Origin: Actinomadura viridilutea
Lineage (GTDB): Bacteria > Actinomycetota > Actinomycetes > Streptosporangiales > Streptosporangiaceae
Length of the DNA stretch: 64,000 nt
NCBI GenBank assembly: GCA_003001795.1
Contig: PVNI01000019.1
Span: forward strand, 1-64,000
Reading direction: 5' to 3'
In this document: positions 16,788 through 25,996 of the stretch, one piece after another
Numbering within the stretch: the stretch's first letter is position 1
Layout: the number at the start of each line of letters is the position of its first letter
Notes under the pieces: model-generated
What the model was told of the DNA's origin: nothing
Seen by the model: the letters and a program-made list of their open reading frames with translations, nothing else
The model's database searches: none
Program-made: the position numbers and the translations under genes

Positions 16788-18536
16788 ATGAGCGGACATC
16801 GCGGTCACCGGGCGCGCGCGTCCCGGCATCCGGTGCGGGCGATCCTGGGCGCGACCACGGGCCTGGCCGTGCTCGGCGGCGTGGGCGCGTACGCCTTCAC
16901 CCGGGCGGCCGGATGCGCCATCGACGACCGCATGACGCTCGACCTCGCGGTCGCCCCCGAGCTGGCGCCGGCCCTGCGCGCGGCGGCGGACCGCTTCGGC
17001 CTGCTGCGGCACCGCGTGGACGGCCGGTGCGTGCGGGCGCGGGTGCGCGCCGCCGACCCCGCCGCCATGACCACCCTGCTCACCGGGCAGGGCTCGGCGC
17101 CCGGCGCGGGATCCCGGCCGGACGCGTGGATCCCCGACTCGACGCTGTGGACCTCGCTGGTGCGCACCTCCCCCCGCGGCGCCCGGTCCTTCCAGGTCCG
17201 GCCCACGTCCGTCGCGCGCTCGCCGATCGTGATCGCCGTGCCCCGCGCGGCCGCGCCCGATGCGCACCAGACGTCCTGGGACCGGCTGCTGAAACCCGCG
17301 GCCGCCGTCGTCGGGGCGGGCGAGGGGCCGAGCAGGCCGGAGCAGCCCGCGGACACGCCGTCCGCGCAGGCCGCCCGCCCGCGCGTGCCCGACCCGGCGC
17401 GCAGCGCCACCGGCATGGCCGCCCTCGTCATCGCCGAGAACCTGCTGGCGGACGTGCCCGAACGGCAGGCGGTGTTCACCGGGCTGGTCCGGGCCATCCG
17501 GGAGAACGCCGTCCCGTCGGTGAGCAAGGCGCTGTCCGAGGCCGCCCAGGGGAAGCCCGGAACCGTCCTCGCGTCCGAGCAGGCCGTGTTCGCCTACAAC
17601 CGGGGCGGGCCGCCGTATCCGGCCGCGGCGCTATATCCGACCGAGGGCACGGTGTGGCTGGACTACCCCTTCGCCATCACCACCGGCGACCGCGACCGGG
17701 CCCGCGCCGCCCGCCTGCTGGAGAAGTCCCTCGCCGACGAGCGCACCGCCGCGGAGCTGCGGGCCTACGGCTTCCGCACCTCCTGGGCGCAGGGGCCCGC
17801 GTCGTTCGGACCGGGCACCGGCACCCAGGACGGGACGCCGCGCGCGCTGCCGCCGCCGTCTCCGGCCGACGTGCGGCGCATCGCCCAGTCCTATGCGCGG
17901 CTGTCGCTGGCCACCCGGCTGCTGGTGCTGTTCGACATCTCCGGCTCGATGGCGGAGAAGGTCGCCCCCGGCGTCAACCGGCTCCAGGCCACCGCGGCGG
18001 TCGCGCAGACCGGGCTGCAGCTGCTGGCCGACGACAGCGAGCTGGGCATCTGGCTGTTCTCCACCCGGCTCAAGGGCGACCAGGACTGGGTGGAGGAAGT
18101 GCCGCTCGCCCCGCTGGGGCAGCGGATCGGGTCGGTCACCCACCGCCAGCGCATCCTCTCCCAGCTCAGCCGCATCGAGGTCAAGCGCGGCGGCGGCACC
18201 GGCCTGTACGACTCGCTGCTGGCCGCGTTCCGCATGATGCGGCGCACCTACAAGCCGGAGATGGTCAACACGGTGCTGGTGTTCACCGACGGCCGCAACG
18301 AGGACGACGAGGGCGCCTCGTTCGACGAGACGCTGGCCGAGCTGCGCCGCGAGTACGACCCGCAGCGGCCCGTCCAGGTGATCCTGCAGGGGTACGGCGA
18401 GGACGTGGCCGTGGACGAGCTCGAGCAGCTGGCCCGGGCCACCCGCGGCATCGTGCAGGTCGCCCACACCCCGGAGGAGAGCAAGCGGCTGCTGCTGGAG
18501 GCGATGTCGCGCCGCGTCTGCACCCCCAACTGCTGA
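16788..18536 (+). CDS. Membrane-anchored substrate-binding-like protein with C-terminal VWA domain
   Basis: A 582-aa protein. One transmembrane segment or signal anchor at residues ~16-37 places the bulk outside the cell. Residues ~50-370 resemble an extracellular solute-binding domain. The C-terminus is a von Willebrand A domain with an intact MIDAS: DISGS from Asp383, the Thr in GGTGLYDSL and the Asp in VFTDGRNEDDEG. VWA domains mediate metal-dependent protein contacts. This architecture is common in actinomycetes but its role is not established. The ATG at 16788 lies downstream of a near-consensus promoter, with GAAGCGAGGG upstream as a weak ribosome site. It ends 24 nt from the convergent XRE gene. 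Confidence 0.85.
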   Translation: MSGHRGHRARASRHPVRAILGATTGLAVLGGVGAYAFTRAAGCAIDDRMTLDLAVAPELAPALRAAADRFGLLRHRVDGRCVRARVRAADPAAMTTLLTGQGSAPGAGSRPDAWIPDSTLWTSLVRTSPRGARSFQVRPTSVARSPIVIAVPRAAAPDAHQTSWDRLLKPAAAVVGAGEGPSRPEQPADTPSAQAARPRVPDPARSATGMAALVIAENLLADVPERQAVFTGLVRAIRENAVPSVSKALSEAAQGKPGTVLASEQAVFAYNRGGPPYPAAALYPTEGTVWLDYPFAITTGDRDRARAARLLEKSLADERTAAELRAYGFRTSWAQGPASFGPGTGTQDGTPRALPPPSPADVRRIAQSYARLSLATRLLVLFDISGSMAEKVAPGVNRLQATAAVAQTGLQLLADDSELGIWLFSTRLKGDQDWVEEVPLAPLGQRIGSVTHRQRILSQLSRIEVKRGGGTGLYDSLLAAFRMMRRTYKPEMVNTVLVFTDGRNEDDEGASFDETLAELRREYDPQRPVQVILQGYGEDVAVDELEQLARATRGIVQVAHTPEESKRLLLEAMSRRVCTPNC

Positions 18537-18559
18537 GTCCGGCGCGGACGCCGCCCGCG

Positions 18560-19531
18560 TCAGGTCTCGTCGATGACGGCCCGCAGGATGCGCGGCGTCT
18601 CGGCGGCGGGCGCGGCCTGCGTCGCCATCTGGTTGAGGACGTGCCGGAAGGCGTCGACGTCCTCGGGCTTGTCGACGTACTCGGCGCCGTTCGGCCGCGC
18701 CAGGTACACCACGTCCGGCAGCTCGGCCTCCGGCTGCCGCAGCAGCGTGATCGGGGCGCCCACGCCCGGGTAGCCGCCGGCGCGGAACGGCATCACCTGC
18801 ACGGTGACGTGCGGCAGCCGGGACGCCTCGATGAGGCGCCGCAGCTGGTCGCGCATGACCGCGGCGCCGCCGAACGGGCGGCGCAGGGCCGCCTCGTCGA
18901 TCATCGCCCACAGGCGCGGCGGGCGGGACCGCTCCAGGATCCGGGCGCGCCGCAGGCGCAGCTCCACCCGGCGCTCGACGGTCTCGGCGGGCTCGCCGCC
19001 GTGGGTCAGCGCGAGCGCCGCGCGGGCGTAGTCCGGCGTCTGCAGCAGCTCGGGGATCACGTGCGACTCGTGGCAGCGGATCATCTCCGCGGACTGCTCC
19101 AGCCCCAGGTACGTCTCGTACCACTGCGGGATGATCTCGTGGTAGGGCTGCCACCAGCCCGGCCGTCCGGCCTGCTCGGCGAGCGCCAGCAGCACGGCCC
19201 GCTCGGCCTCGTCGGTCACCCCGTACAGGTCGAGCAGGTCGACCAGGTCGCGCTCCTTGAACCCGGTCCGCCCGGTCTCCATCCGGCTGATCTTGGAGTC
19301 GGAGCCGCGGATCAGCCGGCCCGCCTCCGCCCGGCTGACGCCGCGCGCCTCGCGCAGCCGGCGCAGCCGCGCCCCCAGCAGCATGCGCGCCACGGTGGGC
19401 CCCCGGGCCATCTCGTCCGGCGAGGGTTCGCGCGGTTCGGCCAGCGAGGCGAGCCGGACGGTCAGGGCGGGCCGAGGCGCGGCGCCCGCCCGCGCCGCGG
19501 ACTCGTGATCAGCGTGCGCGTCGTCCGACAC
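18560..19531 (-). CDS. XRE-family helix-turn-helix regulator with DUF5753 domain
   Basis: A 323-aa protein of the large actinomycete family with an N-terminal helix-turn-helix (LLGARLRRLREARGVSRAEAGRLI, about residues 51-75, then SKISRMETGRTG) and a C-terminal DUF5753 domain carrying WYETYLGLEQSAEMI and IDEAALRRP. These regulators are usually followed by a small DUF397 gene. No DUF397 gene is present here, which makes it an orphan. The ~45 residues before the HTH are disordered and Ala/Glu-rich, so MARGPTVARM near residue 42 is a possible shorter start. Its own promoter is visible at 19583-19611. Confidence 0.88.
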   Translation of the reverse strand: MSDDAHADHESAARAGAAPRPALTVRLASLAEPREPSPDEMARGPTVARMLLGARLRRLREARGVSRAEAGRLIRGSDSKISRMETGRTGFKERDLVDLLDLYGVTDEAERAVLLALAEQAGRPGWWQPYHEIIPQWYETYLGLEQSAEMIRCHESHVIPELLQTPDYARAALALTHGGEPAETVERRVELRLRRARILERSRPPRLWAMIDEAALRRPFGGAAVMRDQLRRLIEASRLPHVTVQVMPFRAGGYPGVGAPITLLRQPEAELPDVVYLARPNGAEYVDKPEDVDAFRHVLNQMATQAAPAAETPRILRAVIDET

Positions 19532-19582
19532 CGATCCCCTTCCCGCGATGCGCGGCCCGACCGGGCGCGGGTCACCCGGACA

Positions 19583-19611
19583 AATGTAGGCGCAATGGTC
19601 GACACTGTCAG
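19583..19611 (-). promoter_or_regulatory. Promoter of the XRE regulator
   Basis: On the minus strand: CTGACA (19611-19606), 17-nt spacer, TACATT (19588-19583). Both boxes differ from consensus by one or two bases. The likely start of transcription is near 19576, giving a ~45-nt leader. Confidence 0.6.
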
Positions 19612-19645
19612 GTCCACCGGGGCGGCCGACCCCACGGCGCGCCGG

Positions 19646-20767
19646 TCATCCGGCGGGCGTCTCGTCGTCGTACAACCGGGTCACCACCTTGCCGTCGCGG
19701 GTCAGGTAGGCGTTGATGACGCCCTTCGTGCTGTGCGGGGCGGCCAGGTTGCCCCGCGGGTCGAGCGCGATCGCCGCGCCGGTCGCGCCCAGCGCCGGGA
19801 TCTTCTCGTTGATCACCTTGGCGGCGGCCGCGTGCACCGGCTGCCGGGCGTACTCCATGAGCGCGGAGATGTCGTGGGCGGCGACGCCGCGGATGAACAC
19901 CTCGCCGGTGCCGGTGCACGACACCGCCACGGTGCGGTTGTCGGCGTACGTCCCGGCGCCCACGACGGGGGAGTCGCCGACCCTGCCGACCGCCTTGTCG
20001 GTCAGCCCGCCGGTCGACGTGGCCGCCGCGACGTTGCGCCCGCGGTCGACCGCCACCGCGCCCACCGTGCCGCCCACCTCGGTCTGCCGGGCGGCGGACG
20101 CGGTCGCGGCGCCGCCCCGCCCCTTGGCGGCCATGAGCTGGTCCCAGCGCTTCTGGGTCCAGAAGTAGTCCTGCGTGGTGTACGGCACGCCGTTGCGCAG
20201 GGCGAACTCGTCGGCGCCCTTGCCCGCCATGAAGACGTGCGGCGACTTCTCCATCACCATCCGCGCCAGCGACACCGGGTTCTTGGTGTGGCGCACCCCG
20301 GCGACGGCGCCCGACCGCAGGTCCTTGCCGTCCATGATGGACGCGTCGAGCTCGTGCTCGGCGTCGGTGTTGAACACCGCGCCCTTGCCCGCGTTGAAGT
20401 TCGGGTCGTCCTCCAGCACGTTGACGGCCTTCTCGACCGCGTCCAGCGCCGGGCGGCCCTGCTCGAGCAGCGCGTACCCGGCCTTCAGCGCGCGGGTCAG
20501 ACCGTCGCGGTACGCCTTCTCCTGCTCGGGCGTCAGACTGCCGCGCGGCAGGGACCCCGCGCCGCCGTGCACCGCGATGACCACGTCCCGCACCGCCGAG
20601 GGCGCGGGCGCGGCCGTCCGGGCCTGGGACGAGGCGGCGGCGCCGGGAGACTGGGCGCGGACGGCGGCGCCGGCCGTCGTCTGGGCGCCCGACAGTCCGG
20701 CGACGAGAACGCCGAGCCCCGCGCACAGCGGCAGGACGCGCTTGGCGGACGGTGTGCGGAACGGCAT
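19646..20767 (-). CDS. Secreted isoaspartyl peptidase / plant-type L-asparaginase (Ntn hydrolase)
   Basis: A 373-aa precursor. A signal peptide covers residues ~1-33 (hydrophobic LCAGLGVLVAGL). The enzyme matures by autocleavage before Thr234 in GGTVGAVAVD, which becomes the N-terminal nucleophile of the beta chain. TSTGG, GRVGDSPVVGAGTYAD and the N-terminal HGGAG motif are all intact. Such enzymes remove isoaspartyl residues from peptides and hydrolyse asparagine. An AGGAGGT site lies just before the ATG at 20767. It is unrelated in fold to the asparaginase at 11973-13016. The start is separated by 83 nt from the SDR gene upstream on the same strand. Confidence 0.9.
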   Translation of the reverse strand: MPFRTPSAKRVLPLCAGLGVLVAGLSGAQTTAGAAVRAQSPGAAASSQARTAAPAPSAVRDVVIAVHGGAGSLPRGSLTPEQEKAYRDGLTRALKAGYALLEQGRPALDAVEKAVNVLEDDPNFNAGKGAVFNTDAEHELDASIMDGKDLRSGAVAGVRHTKNPVSLARMVMEKSPHVFMAGKGADEFALRNGVPYTTQDYFWTQKRWDQLMAAKGRGGAATASAARQTEVGGTVGAVAVDRGRNVAAATSTGGLTDKAVGRVGDSPVVGAGTYADNRTVAVSCTGTGEVFIRGVAAHDISALMEYARQPVHAAAAKVINEKIPALGATGAAIALDPRGNLAAPHSTKGVINAYLTRDGKVVTRLYDDETPAG

Positions 20768-20850
20768 GGGGGGACCTCCTCGGGAGCCGGAACCGCAGCG
20801 GTTCTCCCCACGCCTCCCGCCGGCCACACGAGCAAAACCTGACAAACGCC

Positions 20851-21654
20851 CTACATCGCCCAGCGGCGGAAGCCGCCCTCGCTGTCGATCACCTGGCCGG
20901 TGATCCACGCGGCGTCGTCGGACGCCAGCCAGCGCACCAGCCGCGCCACGTCCTCGGGCCGGCCCCAGCGCCCGGCCGGCATGGCCTGGGCGACCCGCCG
21001 CCTCAGCTCGTCGTCAGCGTAGCCGGTGTCGACCGGTCCGGGGTTCACCGCGTTCACGGTGATGCCCCGGTCGATGAGCGCGTCCGACAGGCTGAGCGTC
21101 ATCTGGTGGATCGCGCCCTTGCTGATCGCGTACGGCAGCTCCCCGCTCATCGGCGCCAGATGCTGCCCCGAGGTGAACAGCACCACGCGGCCCCCGGGCC
21201 GCCCGTCGTCGTGCGCGGCGGCGAACGCCTGGGCGAGCAGGACGGAGGCGCGCGCGTTGACCGCCCAGGTCAGATCCAGCTCCTCGGCGGTGACCTCGGA
21301 CAGCGTCCCCAAGGAGCTGCGCGCGTGGTTGGCCACCAGCACGTCCACCGCGCCGAACTCCTCGACCGCGCGCCGCACCACCCGCGCGGGCGCGTCCGGG
21401 TCGGCGAAGTCGGCGGCGACGTGCGCCAGCCGCGGCCCGAGGCCGCCCAGCTCCTCCAGGACGCCCTCGATCCCGGCGGGGTCGGCGCCCCACGGCTGCT
21501 CGGCGTCCGCGGGCGTCCAGGAGTGCGCCAGAACGCGCGCGCCGGCCGCCAGCAGCTCGCGGGCCACGGCGAACCCGATGCCCTGCCGGCGGCTCACGCC
21601 GGTCACGATCGCCACGCGGCCGGCCAAGGACGAAGTGCTCTGCGGGGTCGTCAT
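20851..21654 (-). CDS. Short-chain dehydrogenase/reductase (SDR)
   Basis: A 267-aa classical SDR. The cofactor loop VTGVSRRQGIGFA is at about residues 19-31, NHA (the usual NAG) near 108, Ser in LFTSGQ, and the catalytic YAISK at ~165-169. NPGPVDTGY follows. The arginines after the first glycine suggest preference for NADPH. Resembles 3-oxoacyl reductase-type SDRs without a specific assigned substrate. It lies between two minus-strand genes, about 100 nt downstream of the MBL hydrolase. Confidence 0.85.
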   Translation of the reverse strand: MTTPQSTSSLAGRVAIVTGVSRRQGIGFAVARELLAAGARVLAHSWTPADAEQPWGADPAGIEGVLEELGGLGPRLAHVAADFADPDAPARVVRRAVEEFGAVDVLVANHARSSLGTLSEVTAEELDLTWAVNARASVLLAQAFAAAHDDGRPGGRVVLFTSGQHLAPMSGELPYAISKGAIHQMTLSLSDALIDRGITVNAVNPGPVDTGYADDELRRRVAQAMPAGRWGRPEDVARLVRWLASDDAAWITGQVIDSEGGFRRWAM

Positions 21655-21752
21655 GACGCTCCACGTTGGCGGCGGCGAGCGCGGCCGTCAACGCGTTTTC
21701 CGCGCGCTCGGACGTGCGCGCGCCGCCGTCGCGACCGCGGCGGAGCCGAACC

Positions 21753-22790
21753 TCACGGACGAGGGGCGTAGCGGCGCACGCCGTCGTGCTCGGCCGCCTC
21801 CAGGACGCCCTGGTCGGTGAGCACGTCGAGATGCGCGTCGATCTCCAGCACGGCCAGCATGCGGCTGAACACGTCCAGCTCGTCCAGCCTGCGCCGCCGC
21901 CGCGTCCACGGCATGGCCGCCGCGACCTCGAACGCCGTGGACCGGCCCGCGCGCACCTGCCGGGCCGCGGCGTCGAGCCGTTCCTCGTGGTGGCGCAGCA
22001 GCTCGTCGATCCGCGCGTGGGTGCTCGGCGCGACCGGGCCGTGCGCGGGCAGCAGCAGCGTGTCGGGCATGTCGCGGACGAGCCGCAGCGACGCCAGGTA
22101 GCTGCGCAGCGGCTTGGGCTCCGGCTCGGTCTCCAGCCCGATCGACGGGGTGATGTGCGGCAGCACGTGGTCGCCGGAGAACAGCAGCCCGGCCGCGGCG
22201 TCGCGCAGCACCACGTGGCCGCGGGTGTGCCCCGGCGTGTGGAACACGTCCAGCCCGCGGCGGGCCAGCTCGATCCGCTCGCCGTCGTCCAGCCACGCGT
22301 CGGGGAGCGTGTGGGGCACGTCGCGCTCCCGCGCCCGCACACCCATCGCCGCGACCTCGTCGGCGAGCGCGGACGCGCCGCAGCGGCGCAGCAGCTCCAC
22401 CTGGCGCGGATGCAGGCCCTTGCGGATGTCGAACGCCTCGAGGGAGTGCCGCTCGCCGCGGCCGATCCGCACCCGCGTGCCGAACTCCCGGCGCAGCGCC
22501 AGCGCCTGCGAGTAGTGGTCCCAGTGGGCGTGGGTGACGAGGAACTGCGCGACGTCGTCGAGACGGTGCCCCAGCAGGCGCAGCGCCCCCTCCAGGGACC
22601 TGCGGGCGTCCGGCATCGCCCAGCCGGCGTCCACGACGACCAGGCCCTCCGGGTCCTCGATCACGTAGACGTTGACGGCGTGCAGGGACGGCACCGGCAG
22701 CGGGAGCGGGATGCGGTGGACGCCGGGGGCGACCGGGTGGGCGCCCGGCTCGGTCCAGTCCGCGGGCTGCTCCAAGGCCGGTATCGCCAC
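21753..22790 (-). CDS. Metallo-beta-lactamase-fold hydrolase
   Basis: A 345-aa protein with the MBL dinuclear metal motif THAHWDH at about 103-109, the distal His in PGHTRGH, and Asp in FSGDHVLP. A C-terminal helical extension with an Arg-rich stretch (PWTRRRRRLDELD) is like that of glyoxalase-II/LACTB2-type and SDSL-type hydrolases. The GTG at 22790 is chosen because AGGAGCTCAG precedes it; the longer frame upstream has no ribosome site. Probably hydrolyses a thioester or lactone; the substrate is unknown. Confidence 0.85.
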   Translation of the reverse strand: MAIPALEQPADWTEPGAHPVAPGVHRIPLPLPVPSLHAVNVYVIEDPEGLVVVDAGWAMPDARRSLEGALRLLGHRLDDVAQFLVTHAHWDHYSQALALRREFGTRVRIGRGERHSLEAFDIRKGLHPRQVELLRRCGASALADEVAAMGVRARERDVPHTLPDAWLDDGERIELARRGLDVFHTPGHTRGHVVLRDAAAGLLFSGDHVLPHITPSIGLETEPEPKPLRSYLASLRLVRDMPDTLLLPAHGPVAPSTHARIDELLRHHEERLDAAARQVRAGRSTAFEVAAAMPWTRRRRRLDELDVFSRMLAVLEIDAHLDVLTDQGVLEAAEHDGVRRYAPRP

Positions 22791-22896
22791 CTGAGCTCCT
22801 CCCCGTTCCGGCGGTGCTGACCGTCGTGTCCAGAGGCGACGGTACCCCATCCCAGAATCGCGTTCTAAATCCGGGGGCGGCTCGGCGGCCGCCGGC

Positions 22897-23763
22897 TCAC
22901 CGCGCCCGGGCGGCCTCGTCGGCGGCGCGCCGGGCGCGCGCCGCGGCCCGCGCCGCCCGCGAGCGCGCCGCCTCGGCCCGGTCGAGACGGCGCCGCGCCG
23001 CCTCCTCGCGCTCGACGGCCCGGTCCAGTTCGCGCCGCAGCCGCCGGACCTCGGCGGCCGCCTCGGCGAGGCGCTCCTCGGCCGCGGCGGCCTCGGCCTC
23101 GCGGTCGGCGAGCGCGCGCTCGGCCTGCTCGGCGCGCGCGGCGGCCCGCCGGGCGCGCTCCTCGCGCGCCTCGCGGGCCTTGTCGGGTGCGGCCCGTCCG
23201 GGGCGGTCGCGATCGGAGGCCGGCGCCTCGGGGCGCTTGCGCGCCTTGCCGGGAGCAGGCTTCGGTGAGGGTGGGGCGGGCGCGGCGGCGAACCCGGCCG
23301 GGACGAAACCGGCGTGACTGCGCGGCCGGGTCAGGCGCCCTTGCCGGACCTCCTCCGCCACGCCGGCGTCCACGGTGGCCGCCCGCAGGGTGTCCTCGAC
23401 CTCGCGGACCGCGTCGTCGCGCAGCGGACGGCCCGCCTCCCGCGCCAGCCGCCGCGCCGTGCGCACGAGCAGCGCCACCAGCTCCTGGCGCCGCTGCTCC
23501 AGGCCGCCGACGGGGCCGCCGGACGCCCACGCCCGGCGCATCTGCTCGCCGACGTCCAGCAGCCACCCCACCTCCTCGCCCGCCTCGCGGCTCAGCAGGT
23601 TGACCGCCCAGGCGGGCACCGTCGGACGCCGCAGGGCGCCGAGGCGCTCGGCGAGCGCCGCGTCCCCCGCCCGCCGGGCCTGCCGGACGAGCCGCGTGCG
23701 CGCGGCCACGAACTCCTCGGGTGCCACCCCGTACAGCTCGTGCGCGGCGCTGGAGAAGTCCAC
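22897..23763 (-). CDS. Conserved actinobacterial protein with C-terminal coiled coil
   Basis: A 288-aa protein. The N-terminal ~130 residues form a helical domain typical of a family seen widely in actinomycetes (ELYGVAPEEFVAARTRLV, then LGALRRPTVPAWAVNLLSR). A Pro/Lys-rich linker at ~160-190 leads to an ~110-residue coiled coil almost made of Ala, Glu and Arg. It has no signal peptide and no catalytic motif. A structural or nucleic-acid-associated role is possible but not supported by a known function. Start ATG 23763. Confidence 0.75.
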   Translation of the reverse strand: MDFSSAAHELYGVAPEEFVAARTRLVRQARRAGDAALAERLGALRRPTVPAWAVNLLSREAGEEVGWLLDVGEQMRRAWASGGPVGGLEQRRQELVALLVRTARRLAREAGRPLRDDAVREVEDTLRAATVDAGVAEEVRQGRLTRPRSHAGFVPAGFAAAPAPPSPKPAPGKARKRPEAPASDRDRPGRAAPDKAREAREERARRAAARAEQAERALADREAEAAAAEERLAEAAAEVRRLRRELDRAVEREEAARRRLDRAEAARSRAARAAARARRAADEAARAR

Positions 23764-23873
23764 GCCCGACCCTTACCCGCTCGGCACGCCGCGTCGCGGG
23801 GCGTGACGCCCGCGGGCGCACCGGCGCTGATCAAGACAACTGATCTTGTTGCGGTGCCGAAGGGAGCGGGGCG

Positions 23874-24491
23874 ATGAGCTTCTGGGGCCATCTCGTTGTG
23901 GCGCGCGACGAGCGGCCGCTCCCGGAGCTGTACACGATGCGGCCCTACCGCCGCGACGTCGCCTGCACCCGGGTGCGCGCCGACGACTGGCAGGTGTGCG
24001 CGCTGCGCTCCGGCGCCGCCGTCCCCGACACCGTGCGGCTGCTGGTGGAGCTGTCGGCCGAGACGCACGCGCCCGCCCTGTTGGCGTCGGTCGCCGACGG
24101 CGACTGCGCGTCGGTCGAGGGGTTCAGCACGGACGGCTACTGGCAGGCATGGCCGCGGACCAGAGGACGCGGCGGCGCGGGCGAGGAGCCGAGCGGGGAG
24201 GTGTGCGCCCACGAGGCCGCCGCCCGCGCGGCGGGCTGGGCGGCCGCCGCCGGCCGCCGCGTCGACGCCGCGCCGATCGCGGCGCTGCTCAGCGAGCCCG
24301 CCGACCGCCGGGCCGACGTCTTCTTCGAGGATCTGCTCACCCTGCTCGGGATCGACGCCGCCCCCGCCCCCGCCGCCCAGGACCGGCGGCCGGATCAGCG
24401 GGTGTCGAGGAAGCGGTCCAGGACGCGGGTGCCGAACCGCAGGCCCTCGACGGGGACCCGCTCGTCCACCCCGTGGAACATGCCCAGGTAG
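23874..24491 (+). CDS. Hypothetical protein
   Basis: A 205-aa protein beginning MSFWGHLVVARDERPL, with a GCGATGAG context. The first ~165 residues look globular (WQVCALRSGAAVPDTVRLLVEL; ADVFFEDLLTLLGI). The last ~35 residues are Arg/Ser-rich and overlap the 3' end of the convergent peptidase gene by ~97 nt, so the true stop may be earlier in an ancestral form. No family recognised with confidence. A caaga/tcttg inverted repeat lies 25 bp upstream (23832-23848). Confidence 0.65.
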   Translation: MSFWGHLVVARDERPLPELYTMRPYRRDVACTRVRADDWQVCALRSGAAVPDTVRLLVELSAETHAPALLASVADGDCASVEGFSTDGYWQAWPRTRGRGGAGEEPSGEVCAHEAAARAAGWAAAAGRRVDAAPIAALLSEPADRRADVFFEDLLTLLGIDAAPAPAAQDRRPDQRVSRKRSRTRVPNRRPSTGTRSSTPWNMPR

Positions 24492-25735
24492 TCCAGCTCC
24501 GGGCCGAGCAGCAGCGGCGCGAAACCGAAGGTCTGGATGCCGATCCGGTGGAACGCCTTGGCGTCGGTGCCGCCCGACATCACGTACGGCACCGGGTGCG
24601 CGGCCGGGTCCTCGGCGCGCAGCGCGTCCGCCAGCGCCGCGAAGGTCGGCCCGGACGGGTCGGCGGACGGCGCGTCGTCCTCGTTGATGAACTCGCGCGT
24701 CACCGCCGGGCCGAGCAGCCGGTCCACGGTGGCCAGGAACTCCTCCTTGGTCCCGGGCAGGAAACGCCCGTCCACCTGCGCGGTCGCCACGCTCGGCACG
24801 ACGTTCACCTTGTAGCCGGCGTCCAGCCGCGTCGGGTTGAGCGAGTTGCGGATGGTGCCCTCGAACAGCCGGCCCACCCGGCCGAGCCGCCGGGCCTCCT
24901 CGTCGAGCCGGTCGTGGTCGATGGCGGTGCCCAGCGCCTCGGCGAGGCCGTCCAGCAGCGCCCGCACCCCCGGGGTGAGCCGCACCGGCCACTCGTAGGA
25001 GGCCAGCCGCGACACCGCGTGGCACAGCTCGGCGACGGCGTTGTCCGGCGCCGGCTTGGAGCCGTGCCCGGCCTTGCCGCGCGCGATCAGGCGCATCCAC
25101 AGGGTGCCGCGCTCCCCGGTGGCGATCGGGTAGACGCGCTTTTCGGGGACGGACCCGTCGGGCGCGTGCGGAGTGACGCTGTACCCGCCGGACTCGCTGA
25201 TCGCCTCCGTGCAGCCGGTGAAGAAGTCGCGGTGCTCGCGCACCACGTGGTACGAGCCGAACCGGCCGGTGCACTCCTCGTCGGCCAGGAACGCCAGCAC
25301 CAGGTCGCCGCGCGTGCGGCGGCCCTCCCGCATCCGCTGCCGCACCACCGCCAGCGTCATGGCGAGCGACCCCTTCATGTCGACGGCGCCGCGCCCCCAC
25401 ACGCAGCCGTCGCGCACCTCGCCGGAGAACGGGTGCACCGACCACTCCGACGGGTCGGCGGGCACGACGTCCAGGTGCCCGTGGATGAGGAAGGCCGGGG
25501 CCGACGGGTCGGTGCCCGGGATGCGGGCCAGCGTGCTCGCCCGTCCGGGCGCGGACTCCACGACGACGGGCTCGACGCCCACCTCGTCCAGCAGCCCGGC
25601 CACGTACTCGGCGGCGGGCCGTTCGGGGAGCGCGTCGCCCTCCCCGCGGTTGACGGTGGCGAACCTGATCAGGGTGCCGCACAGATCGGCCACCTCCTGC
25701 GCCGCCGTGCGCCGCCGGGCCGGGGCCTGGGTCAT
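24395..25735 (-). CDS. M20-family metallopeptidase (ArgE/DapE/carboxypeptidase G2-like)
   Basis: A 446-aa zinc peptidase. Metal and catalytic residues are present: HGHLDVVP (His, Asp), GRGAVDMKG (bridging Asp), LADEECTG (catalytic Glu pair), and a C-terminal SGGTDAKAF and MFHGVDERV (His). The dimerisation domain carries GKAGHGSKP. It probably cleaves N-acyl or peptidic amides in the cytoplasm. Its ATG at 25735 has AAAGGCGG upstream. It is divergent from a peptide ABC importer, so it may process what that importer brings in. Confidence 0.88.
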   Translation of the reverse strand: MTQAPARRRTAAQEVADLCGTLIRFATVNRGEGDALPERPAAEYVAGLLDEVGVEPVVVESAPGRASTLARIPGTDPSAPAFLIHGHLDVVPADPSEWSVHPFSGEVRDGCVWGRGAVDMKGSLAMTLAVVRQRMREGRRTRGDLVLAFLADEECTGRFGSYHVVREHRDFFTGCTEAISESGGYSVTPHAPDGSVPEKRVYPIATGERGTLWMRLIARGKAGHGSKPAPDNAVAELCHAVSRLASYEWPVRLTPGVRALLDGLAEALGTAIDHDRLDEEARRLGRVGRLFEGTIRNSLNPTRLDAGYKVNVVPSVATAQVDGRFLPGTKEEFLATVDRLLGPAVTREFINEDDAPSADPSGPTFAALADALRAEDPAAHPVPYVMSGGTDAKAFHRIGIQTFGFAPLLLGPELDYLGMFHGVDERVPVEGLRFGTRVLDRFLDTR

Positions 25736-25765
25736 CGGAGACCGCCTTTCGCAGGGTTCCGTCGT

Positions 25766-25817
25766 CTTCCTTCGGCTTCTTCCTACGGCATCTTCCTGCG
25801 GCATCTTCCTGCGGCAT
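25766..25817. repeat. 13-bp tandem repeat between the M20 peptidase and peptide importer
   Basis: Three exact or near-exact copies of CTTCCTGCGGCAT (25779-25817), preceded by a more diverged fourth (25766-25778). The array is in the divergent intergenic region, ~30 bp upstream of the peptidase start. Might be protein binding sites or slippage. Confidence 0.7.
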
Positions 25818-25880
25818 CGTCGCGCGCCGACCGGGACCGACGCCGCCATGGTCCGCCGCGCATGTTGCGATCCGGTGACG

Positions 25881-25909
25881 AATCGTTCATCGGCGTACCG
25901 AAATCGTTC
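25881..25909. promoter_or_regulatory. Paired direct repeats upstream of the peptide importer
   Basis: AATCGTTC occurs at 25881-25888 and 25902-25909, 21 bp apart, two helical turns, in a locally AT-richer part ~90 bp before the binding-protein gene. A candidate activator or repressor site. Confidence 0.4.
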
Positions 25910-25996
25910 CAGCGGTATGACGCTTCGTGCAACGCGCCCGGCCGGGACGGGACCACCGGCCGCGGCCGCGTCAGAGGGCGGTGCTGGAGGAGGACC

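Noticed and set aside
16742..20842. 1366-codon plus-strand frame
   Set aside because: Covers the VWA gene out of frame and then runs antisense to the XRE and isoaspartyl peptidase genes. Its translation has no motif and follows from high GC.
23832..23848. Operator before the hypothetical gene at 23874
   Set aside because: A caaga/tcttg inverted repeat with 5-bp arms is too short to call without a candidate regulator.
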